A model generated the notes under the pieces. The model ran no database searches. It was not told the origin of the DNA and saw only the letters and a program-made list of their open reading frames with translations. From DASRIA01 sp963724065 (GTDB lineage: Bacteria > Actinomycetota > Thermoleophilia > Solirubrobacterales > JBBDJG01), in assembly GCA_963724065.1 (NCBI GenBank), contig CAVRTB010000004.1:62001-126000 (forward strand): 64,000 nucleotides of DNA. Reading direction: 5' to 3'. The position numbers were made by a program, and so were the translations under genes. How positions within the stretch are numbered: position 1 is the stretch's first letter; every line of letters begins with the position of its first letter. Positions 24,056 to 31,558 of this stretch are shown here, in pieces.

Positions 24056-25071
24056 GCCTCACTGCCGAGGCGGCCCTCGCCCGCGCGGCCGACGCCGGCA
24101 TCCACCTGTTGCGGATCCCGACCCCCTTTGCGGTCGGCCGCGTGAACACCTACCTGATCGACGACGACCCCCTGACGCTCGTGGACTCGGGGCCCAACTC
24201 GGGCCGCGCCCTCGACGAGTTGCAGCACCAGCTCGCCGAGCACGGGCGCTCGCTCGAGGACATCGAGCTCGTCGTGCTGACCCACCAGCACATCGACCAC
24301 CTCGGCCTCGTCGACATCATCGTCTCGCACTCGGGCGCCGAGGTCGCAGCGATCGACAAGCTCGCGCACTTCGCCGAGCACTACGGCGAGGACGCCGCGC
24401 GCGACGACGAGTTCGCCGGCGGGGTGATGCTGCGCAATGGCATCCCCGAGGAGATCGTGCGTGCCCTCCAGACGGTGTCGTCCGCGTTCCGCGCATGGGG
24501 ATCGAAGGCGAAGATCACCCGACCGCTGCACGACGGCGACTCCCTCGAGCTCCGCGACCGCACGCTCCAGGTGCTGCACCGGCCCGGCCACTCTCCCTCG
24601 GACACCGTCTTCTGGGACGAGCAGCGCCGCATCCTGATCGCCGCCGACCACCTGATCAAGCACATCTCCTCGAACCCGTTGATCTCCCGGCCGCTCGGCG
24701 ACGAGGGCGAGACCGATGCGGCGCATCGCCCACAGGCGCTCGTCACCTACCTCGAGTCGCTGCGGCGCACGCGCGCGATGCCCGCGGAGATCGTCCTCTC
24801 GGGCCACGGCGACCCGATCACCGATCACGCGACGCTGATCGACGAGCGCTTCGAGTTCCATCGCCGCCGCGCAGACAAGCTCCACGACCTGATCGTCGAG
24901 CGACCCCGGACCGGATACGACCTCACGCAGGCGCTGTTCGGCGACATCGCCGTGACGCAGGCCTACCTGACGCTTTCCGAGGTGCTCGGTCACGTCGACC
25001 TGCTGCTGAACGACGGCCGCGTGCGCGAGGTCGAGCGCGACGGCGTCGCGTGGTTCGAGGCCCGCACCTGA
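24052..25071 (+). CDS. Metallo-beta-lactamase-fold hydrolase (glyoxalase II-like)
   Basis: 339 aa. Zinc ligands are conserved: LVVLTHQHIDHLG (HxHxDH), LHRPGHSPSDTVFW, IAADHLIKH and the terminal His of VLSGHGDPITDH. After residue 260 comes an alpha-helical region with a winged-helix look (EFHRRRADKLHDLI; LSEVLGHVDLLLNDGRVREVE), as in the LACTB2-like or glyoxalase-like class. It hydrolyses a thioester or similar. The operon position after phosphomannomutase gives no clear substrate. Confidence 0.88.
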   Translation: MSLTAEAALARAADAGIHLLRIPTPFAVGRVNTYLIDDDPLTLVDSGPNSGRALDELQHQLAEHGRSLEDIELVVLTHQHIDHLGLVDIIVSHSGAEVAAIDKLAHFAEHYGEDAARDDEFAGGVMLRNGIPEEIVRALQTVSSAFRAWGSKAKITRPLHDGDSLELRDRTLQVLHRPGHSPSDTVFWDEQRRILIAADHLIKHISSNPLISRPLGDEGETDAAHRPQALVTYLESLRRTRAMPAEIVLSGHGDPITDHATLIDERFEFHRRRADKLHDLIVERPRTGYDLTQALFGDIAVTQAYLTLSEVLGHVDLLLNDGRVREVERDGVAWFEART

Positions 25072-25118
25072 CCTGAGGCGCCGGTATCGTTCCCTCCCCC
25101 TGCGGGTAGGACCCTCCG

Positions 25119-26126
25119 ATGAGCGAGATCACCGTCGACCAGATCACCGCCTCCGCGACTGCGTCGACGGCCGCCGCGGAGCCGCGCGAGAGCTTTCCGG
25201 GCACCAAGCCGCGGATGCTGCTGATCGTGAACCCGTTCGCGACGACGGTCTCGGGCCGCCTGAAGAACCTCGTCGTCTACGCGCTGCGCGGCCGCTACGA
25301 CATCGAGGCCGTCGAGACCCAGCGCCCCAACCACGCCACGGACCTCACGCGCGAGGCGGTCGGCGAGGGCTTCGACCTCGTCGTCTCGTTCGGCGGGGAC
25401 GGGACGCTCAACGAGGCGGCCAACGGCCTTGCCGGGTCCAACCTTCCGCTCTCGGTGCTGCCCGGCGGCTGCACCAACGTGGTCTGCCGCATGCTCGGCA
25501 TCCCGACCGACGTCGTCGACGCCACCGAGCACCTGCTCCAGCTGGCCGACGACCTGCGCCCGCGGCGACTCGACCTCGGCCGTGTCAACGGCCGGTACTT
25601 CGTCTTCTCGAGCGGGGTCGGGCTCGACGCGGAGGCAACCCGCTGGGTCGACGCCCACCCGAGGCTGAAAGCGCGCAGCGGCGACCTCGCCTTCACCTAC
25701 GCGGCGCTGCGCAGCTACTTCCGCGAGTACCGGGGCCGGCCGCCGCGCCTCGAAGCGCAGGTCGGCGACGAGCGCGTGCCCGGCCTGAGCGCGATCGTCC
25801 AGAACTCCGACCCGTTCACGTACTTCCGCTCCCTCCCCCTGCGGGTTTGCGAGGACGTCGCGATGGATGACGGCAAGATCTCGATGGTGGTGATGCGCCG
25901 CGGCTCGCTGACGCTCGACGCGCCCGGGATCCTGTGGCGGCTGTTCTCACGTAGCGGGCGCCTGGCCCAGCACCGCAGCGCATCGAGCTTCCCGCGGATC
26001 GAACGCGCGACCGTGCGCTCGCTCGACGGGACCGACCTGCCGGTCGAGGTCGACGGCGACTACATCGGGGCGCACCGCGAGGTCACCTACGAGGTGGCCG
26101 CGGGATCGCTGCTGATGGTCGCGTAG
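25119..26126 (+). CDS. Diacylglycerol kinase-family lipid kinase
   Basis: 335 aa. The nucleotide-binding motif is VSFGGDGTLNEAANGL, and NPFATTVSG marks the opening of the DAGK catalytic domain, with GVGLDAEATRWVD following. The C-terminal beta-sandwich (VEVDGDYIGAHREVTYEV) is complete. The family phosphorylates diacylglycerol, sphingosine or related lipids. It is the last of four plus-strand genes and converges on rel, with a long hairpin between them. Confidence 0.92.
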   Translation: MSEITVDQITASATASTAAAEPRESFPGTKPRMLLIVNPFATTVSGRLKNLVVYALRGRYDIEAVETQRPNHATDLTREAVGEGFDLVVSFGGDGTLNEAANGLAGSNLPLSVLPGGCTNVVCRMLGIPTDVVDATEHLLQLADDLRPRRLDLGRVNGRYFVFSSGVGLDAEATRWVDAHPRLKARSGDLAFTYAALRSYFREYRGRPPRLEAQVGDERVPGLSAIVQNSDPFTYFRSLPLRVCEDVAMDDGKISMVVMRRGSLTLDAPGILWRLFSRSGRLAQHRSASSFPRIERATVRSLDGTDLPVEVDGDYIGAHREVTYEVAAGSLLMVA

Positions 26127-26217
26127 GACCCGCCCAGGGCTCAGAGCTCAGAGGTCCAAGCGCAGAGCTTCGGAGTCCGGACCACTGAGCTCTCAGCCCT
26201 GGGACGGGCTACGGGTC
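26127..26217. repeat. Long inverted repeat between convergent genes
   Basis: Positions 26133-26157 and 26179-26203 are 25-base arms that pair with only two mismatches around a 21-base loop. Flanking GACCCG/CGGGTC adds six further pairs beyond a short bulge. No U tract follows on either strand. It may end transcription from both sides or be a palindromic repeat. The right arm reaches the rel stop codon. Confidence 0.75.
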
Positions 26218-28654
26218 AACCGCCGGGCACCACCCTATACGCGTCGAACACGGAGTCGACGTTCCGCAGGCGCGTGACGGTGTTCTTGAGGGCGACCGTG
26301 TCCGGCACCTCGACGACGAACCGGTTCTTGACCATCGGGTGGTCGACCGTGCAGCGGGCCTCGAGGATGTTGATGCCACCCTCGGCGAAGGTTCGCGAGA
26401 GATCCTCCAGCAGACGCGTGCGATCCCAGGCGTCGACCTGGAGCTCGACCCGGAAGCCGGTCTCGTTGTCCCCCTCCCAGAACACGTCCGTGAACCGCTC
26501 GGGCACCTTCATCAGGCTCTGCACGTTCTTGCAGTCCTCGCGGTGGATCGTGATCCCACGGCCGAGCGAGATGTAGCCGACGATCGCGTCGCCCGGCACC
26601 GGGCGGCAGCACTTGGCGAGGCGCACCATCACGTCGTCGATGCCCTCGACGCGGATGCCGTAGCGCGAGGCTGTGCCCTCCGGCCGCGCGCGCTCCTCCT
26701 TGCCGCGCGCAAGGTCCTCGCCGGGACGCTCTTCGACCGCGGCCTCGCCCTGCTTCAGGCGCTGCATGACCTTGTTGACCACGACGCGCGCGGAGACCTT
26801 CGCCTGCCCGAGGGCGATGTAGAAGTCGTCGGCCTTTCGGAAGCCCATCTCGCGGATCACATCGGCGAGCAGCGGCGAGCCGGTGATCTTCTGCGCCGGG
26901 AGGCCCTGCTTGCGCAGCGTGTCCTGGAGCAGCTCGCGCCCGCGGTGCTCGGCGTCCTCGCGGCGCTCACGCGTGAACCAGGCGCGGATCTTGTTGCGCG
27001 CGCGCGTGGTGCGCACGAGCGAGAGCCAATCGCGCGAGGGCCCGCGCTCGGACTTCGAGGTCAGGATCTCGACGATGTCCCCGGATTGGAGCTGATAGTG
27101 CAGCGGTGTGATCTTGCCGTTGACCTTTGCGCCGACGCAGCGGTGGCCGACGTCTGTGTGCACCGCATAAGCGAAGTCGAGCGGCGTCGATCCTCCCGCG
27201 AGTGACTTCACCTCGCCCCGCGGGGTGAACACGAAGACCTCGTCCTCGAAGAGGTCGATCTTCAGCGTCTCCATGAACTCCTTGGGGTCCTGCAGGTCCT
27301 GCTGCCAGTCGAGCAGGTGGCGCAGCCAGGCGGGCTTCGCGGCGGCCCCGGCCTCCTCCGTCCCGGCGGCGCCGTTGCCCTTGCCGTTGGCGGGTGCTGG
27401 GCGCGCGTCGCGGCGCGATGACTTACCGACGTCCTTGTAGATCCAGTGGGCGGCCACGCCGAACTCGGCCGTGTAGTGCATCTTGCGCGTGCGGATCTGG
27501 ATCTCGAGCGGGCGCCCCTCGGGCCCGATCACGGTCGTGTGCAACGCCTGATAGAGGTTGAACTTGGGCATCGCGACGTAGTCCTTGAAGCGCCCGGGGA
27601 GCGGCTTCCAAAGTGAGTGGATGATCCCGATCGCCCCGTAGCAGTCCTTCACCGAGTCGACGATCACGCGCATCGCGGTGAGGTCGTAGATCTCGTTGAA
27701 CTCGCGGCCCTTCTTGGTCATCTTCGAGTAGATCGAGTAGAAGTGCTTGGCGCGGCCGGAGACCTCCGCGGCGATTCCGACGTCTCCGAGCTCGGTCGTC
27801 AGATAGCGCCCGGCGCGCTCTACATATCCCTCGCGCTCCTCGCGCTGCTGGCTGACCAGTGACTTGATCTCGCTGTACTTGCGCGGGTGCAGAGCCGAGA
27901 AGGCGAGATCCTCGAGCTCCCACTTGATCGAGTGGATGCCGAGCCGGTGCGCGAGCGGGGCGAAGATGTCGAGCGTCTCCTTCGCCTTGTCGATCTGCTT
28001 CTGCTTCGCGAGCGCGTCGAGCGTGCGCATGTTGTGCAAGCGATCGGCGAGCTTGATCAGGATGACCCGGATGTCCGAGGCCATCGCGACCATCATCTTG
28101 CGGTAGTTCTCCGCCTGCTGCTCGTCGCGGCTCTGGAAGGTGATGCCGGTGAGCTTCGTGACGCCGTCGACGAGCTGGGCGATCTCGTCACCGAAGCGTT
28201 CGCGCACGTCCGCGAGCGACGCGGACGTGTCCTCGACCGTGTCGTGCAGCAGCGCCGCGCAGATCGTCTCGGTGTCGAGGCGCATGCCGGCGCAGATCTT
28301 CGCCACGCCGACCGGGTGGGTGATGAACTCCTCCCCGGACTTGCGCCGCTGATCGACGTGCCGCTCGCAGGCGAACGCGAAGGCCTTGCCGACGCGCTCG
28401 AGGTCGACCGGGCGAACCGCGTCGTCGGAGTGCTCGGCGACCACGGCGAACAGGTCCGCGAGCAACTCCTGCTCGTGCGCGAGCAGGTCGAGCGACGGGT
28501 CGGTCGCGACCGCCGCGGCGGAAGGACGGTCACGAACACCGATTCGCACATGGGCGTCGGGAGGGAGCTGACCGGCCGCACCGCCGGCGTCGCGAATCGG
28601 CTCGCCCGAGCGCGCGGCCCCGTCCTTCTCGTCCTCGGGCGGGCCCACGGGCAC
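26216..28654 (-). CDS. rel: Bifunctional (p)ppGpp synthase/hydrolase
   Basis: 812 aa. The N-terminal HD hydrolase shows RKSGEEFITHPVGVAKICAG and HDTVEDT; the synthetase domain shows YDLTAMRVIVDSVKDCYGAI and FKDYVAMPKFNLYQALHTTV; TGS starts VFTPRGEVKSLAGGSTPLDF; and the C-terminus has the CCRPVPGDAIVGYISLGRGI helical/zinc segment and an ACT domain. Both active sites look intact, so it makes and destroys the stringent-response alarmone. The N-terminal ~50 residues are a low-complexity extension. It lies 17 nt after recJ, so they may be cotranscribed. Confidence 0.97.
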   Translation of the reverse strand: MPVGPPEDEKDGAARSGEPIRDAGGAAGQLPPDAHVRIGVRDRPSAAAVATDPSLDLLAHEQELLADLFAVVAEHSDDAVRPVDLERVGKAFAFACERHVDQRRKSGEEFITHPVGVAKICAGMRLDTETICAALLHDTVEDTSASLADVRERFGDEIAQLVDGVTKLTGITFQSRDEQQAENYRKMMVAMASDIRVILIKLADRLHNMRTLDALAKQKQIDKAKETLDIFAPLAHRLGIHSIKWELEDLAFSALHPRKYSEIKSLVSQQREEREGYVERAGRYLTTELGDVGIAAEVSGRAKHFYSIYSKMTKKGREFNEIYDLTAMRVIVDSVKDCYGAIGIIHSLWKPLPGRFKDYVAMPKFNLYQALHTTVIGPEGRPLEIQIRTRKMHYTAEFGVAAHWIYKDVGKSSRRDARPAPANGKGNGAAGTEEAGAAAKPAWLRHLLDWQQDLQDPKEFMETLKIDLFEDEVFVFTPRGEVKSLAGGSTPLDFAYAVHTDVGHRCVGAKVNGKITPLHYQLQSGDIVEILTSKSERGPSRDWLSLVRTTRARNKIRAWFTRERREDAEHRGRELLQDTLRKQGLPAQKITGSPLLADVIREMGFRKADDFYIALGQAKVSARVVVNKVMQRLKQGEAAVEERPGEDLARGKEERARPEGTASRYGIRVEGIDDVMVRLAKCCRPVPGDAIVGYISLGRGITIHREDCKNVQSLMKVPERFTDVFWEGDNETGFRVELQVDAWDRTRLLEDLSRTFAEGGINILEARCTVDHPMVKNRFVVEVPDTVALKNTVTRLRNVDSVFDAYRVVPGG

Positions 28655-28671
28655 CGCCGTCGGATCGCCGT

Positions 28672-31254
28672 CTAGGCGGCCCTCGCCGTGCGTGCTGGGG
28701 ATGTCAGGCTGGTCAGGTATCGAAGGCTCTCTTCGCCGGCGGCAGCCCAGGCCCGGAACGTCTGTGATCGCTCCAGATCCACGCGCTTACCGTTCGTGAT
28801 CGTGCAACTAACGGTACTGCTTGAGCGCTCGAATCTCGCGAGTTTCAGCTCAGCCAGGACCCGCAGGCACGCGCCGGCCACCGAACCCGGGCGTGGATGG
28901 CGGCCCTCGCCCTCGAGCGCGCCGCGCGGGATCGCGGATCCCGGCGGGCCGAGGGCCATGAGGGCCTTGTAGATCGCCGTGAGGTGCGGGCGCAGGCCGG
29001 AGCGATCCTCTGTGACGGCGCGCGCGAACTCGACCTCGCGCGCCCCCCATCCGAGATGGAGGAAGCCCCGGCGATCGGGCGGGCCGGCGGCGGCGAGCGC
29101 CTCCTGGGCGCCCGCCGTGGGCGGCGGATCGAGCGCGAACACGTGGCTGAAGCGCTCGACGGTCCCCGGGCGGTCCGCGAGACCCGCGTGATCGGCGAGC
29201 AGGAGCCCGGCATCGCCGGGCGGAGCTTCGCCGCAATGGGCCGAGAGCTTTGCCCACGACGGGCGGCCGAAGCGGGCCGGCTCGAGGTCGTGCTCCAGTA
29301 CGGCAGCGCGGCGCGACACGTCCGCGCACACGAGCAGCACGGACTCCCCGGTGGTCATCAGGTCGGCGAGCAGACCGAGCGCGCCGTGGCCGCGGCGGTC
29401 GAGAACGGTCCGCGGTTGGCGGTCGGCGGTCGGCGGACTCCCAGGAGCGGTGTCCTCGAATGCGTTCCAGACGGCGCTCCACCAAGCCGAGTCGTCGATG
29501 CGACACGAGCAAGAGCGGCACCCGCCGGTCGCGTCGTCATCACCCTCCTCGAGGGTGTGCAGGGAACGGACTATGAGGCGGGGCTCGATCGCCCCCTGCC
29601 ACTCGTTCGCCTCGAGCCGCGCGGTGAGGTCGTGGCGCGCGCCGGCGTCGCGCAGGTTTCCCGAGCCCGGCGAGATGCCGAATCCGACGGCGCGTGACCT
29701 GAAGCCTCCGGAGGTCACGGTGAAGCGCGCGTGACGCCCGCCTCCCATGGGCCGCACGTCCGCGACCTTCGCCGCCGGGACGAGCACGTTGATCGCGGGG
29801 TTTCCCATGCCGAAGGGCCGCAGCGCCTGAAGCTCGTCGGCGAGATCGAGGCCGAGCGCTTCGCCGGGCACGACGGCATCCACGCGCTCCTGCTTCACGA
29901 GGTCCGCGGGCGTCAGTGCCGCGCGTGCGTGGGCGACGATCGCGCCGCGGAAGCCGTCGACCCGCTCGGCGCGCACCTGGAGCCCGGCGGCCATGCGGTG
30001 GCCCCCGAACCCGTCCAGATGCTCTGCGCACGCCGCGAGCCCGCCGTGCAGGTCGTATGAAGAGATGCTGCGGCCCGACCCGCGGCCCTCGCCGGACTCC
30101 GACATCGCGACCATCACGAACGGGCGGTGGTAGCGATCGACGAGCCGCGAGGCGACGATCCCGATCACGCCGGCGTGCCAGCCTTCCCGGGCGAGGACGT
30201 AGAGGGGATCGGTCGCACCGCCCGAGCCGGTCGCGCCCAGCTCGGCAAGCTGGCGCTCCGCGTCGAAGAGGATCGCCGTCTCGACGGACTGGCGCTCGGT
30301 GTTGATCGCATCGAGCTCGCGCGCGATCTCGAGCGCGCGGTCCTCATCGGGCGTGAGCAGCAACTCGAGCGCCGCATCGGCGCGGTAGAGGCGCCCGGCA
30401 GCATTGATCCGCGGCGCGAGCCCGAAGCCGAGCGTCTGCTCCGTGACGCTCTGAGGGTCCACGCCGGCGACGCGCAGCAGCGCCCGCAGCCCGGGGCGTG
30501 AAGTCCCGGCGATCGCACGCAGGCCCGCCTTCACGAGGGCGCGGTTCTCACCCACGAGCGGAACGAGGTCGGCGACGGTCGCGAGCGCGACGAGGTCGAG
30601 CTGTGCCTCGAGCTCCGCGGGGTCGCGCCCGGCCGCGCGCAAGATCGCCTGCGCCAGCTTGTACGCGACGCCCGTCGCGCAGAGGTCGGCGGGATAGCCG
30701 TTGACCGACGGGTGCACGATCGGGCAGGCCGGCAGCGTCTCGCCCGGGCGATGGTGGTCGGTGACCACCATGTCCATCCCGAGCTCGCGGGCGCGATCGA
30801 CCTCCGCGCACGCGGTGATGCCGCAGTCGGTCGTGATCAACAGCGAAGCGCCCGCCGCGTGCAGCTCCTCGACGCGCGCGACCGACAGGCCGTAGCCCTC
30901 GTCGCGGCTGGGGAGTCGCACGTGCACGGACGCGCCGAGTGCCTCGAGCCCCGCGACCAGCACGGCGGCCGAGCACACCCCGTCGACGTCGTAGTCGCCG
31001 TGCACGGCGATCGCGCTGCCCGCCGTCACGTGGCGCATCACCACGGCGACGGCCTCGTCGATCCCCGCGAACAAACCCGGGTCGTGCTGCTCGGAACCGT
31101 CGAGGAAGCGCCTGGCCTCCGCGACGTCCCCGAACCCACGGCGCACGAGCACCGACGCGGTCGTGTGACTTACCCCGAGGTCGCCGGCAAGCGAAACGGC
31201 GCGCTCGTACGGGTATGGGTCAGCGCGCCAGCGTGTCTCGGGCCTTCCAGTCAC
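28672..31254 (-). CDS. recJ: Single-stranded-DNA-specific exonuclease RecJ, with a long C-terminal domain
   Basis: 860 aa with GTG start. The DHH phosphoesterase core has HGDYDVDGVCSAAVL, TTDCGITA, VVTDHHRPG and the DHHA1 segment GGHRMAAG, plus an OB-fold region after residue 470. Beyond residue 560 is a 290-aa extension with LLADLMTTGESVLLVCADVS and LLLADHAGL, reminiscent of the helicase-like C-terminal domain of some RecJ proteins. A Cys cluster CRSCSC sits just before it. It degrades ssDNA 5' to 3' in repair. It stands downstream of secDF in a highly conserved order. Confidence 0.95.
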   Translation of the reverse strand: MTGRPETRWRADPYPYERAVSLAGDLGVSHTTASVLVRRGFGDVAEARRFLDGSEQHDPGLFAGIDEAVAVVMRHVTAGSAIAVHGDYDVDGVCSAAVLVAGLEALGASVHVRLPSRDEGYGLSVARVEELHAAGASLLITTDCGITACAEVDRARELGMDMVVTDHHRPGETLPACPIVHPSVNGYPADLCATGVAYKLAQAILRAAGRDPAELEAQLDLVALATVADLVPLVGENRALVKAGLRAIAGTSRPGLRALLRVAGVDPQSVTEQTLGFGLAPRINAAGRLYRADAALELLLTPDEDRALEIARELDAINTERQSVETAILFDAERQLAELGATGSGGATDPLYVLAREGWHAGVIGIVASRLVDRYHRPFVMVAMSESGEGRGSGRSISSYDLHGGLAACAEHLDGFGGHRMAAGLQVRAERVDGFRGAIVAHARAALTPADLVKQERVDAVVPGEALGLDLADELQALRPFGMGNPAINVLVPAAKVADVRPMGGGRHARFTVTSGGFRSRAVGFGISPGSGNLRDAGARHDLTARLEANEWQGAIEPRLIVRSLHTLEEGDDDATGGCRSCSCRIDDSAWWSAVWNAFEDTAPGSPPTADRQPRTVLDRRGHGALGLLADLMTTGESVLLVCADVSRRAAVLEHDLEPARFGRPSWAKLSAHCGEAPPGDAGLLLADHAGLADRPGTVERFSHVFALDPPPTAGAQEALAAAGPPDRRGFLHLGWGAREVEFARAVTEDRSGLRPHLTAIYKALMALGPPGSAIPRGALEGEGRHPRPGSVAGACLRVLAELKLARFERSSSTVSCTITNGKRVDLERSQTFRAWAAAGEESLRYLTSLTSPARTARAA

Positions 31255-31291
31255 CCACCGATGCTAGGAACGGGCGCGGACGGAAGGCGGT

Positions 31292-31558
31292 TCAGGCGGG
31301 GTGCTCGTCTCGTCTCTCGGTCCGCAGGCCCCAGAGGTATGACGCTCCCAGGCCCATCAATGCACCCGGGATCGCCTGGAACGCGGTCACCAGGCTGGCA
31401 TCGTCGATCTCGCCGCCGGCCAAAGCCAGGCCGATCACGACTGCGCCGATCGCCGCTGCGCCGAAGGCGCCGACGATGCCGCCCCAGAAGTGATCGGGCA
31501 CGAACACGGCGAAGTGCCAGATCGCGATGCCCATCATGACCCACACCAGGAGATTCAT
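31292..31558 (-). CDS. Small membrane protein downstream of secDF
   Basis: 88 aa: two hydrophobic stretches (MNLLVWVMMGIAIWHFAVFV and VGAFGAAAIGAVVIGLALAG), a polar loop and a third weaker one (IPGALMGLGASYLWGLRTER) with a positively charged tail. The ATG overlaps the secDF stop (ATGA), so it is translated with SecDF. Function unknown; its position suggests a membrane-protein partner. Confidence 0.75.
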   Translation of the reverse strand: MNLLVWVMMGIAIWHFAVFVPDHFWGGIVGAFGAAAIGAVVIGLALAGGEIDDASLVTAFQAIPGALMGLGASYLWGLRTERRDEHPA

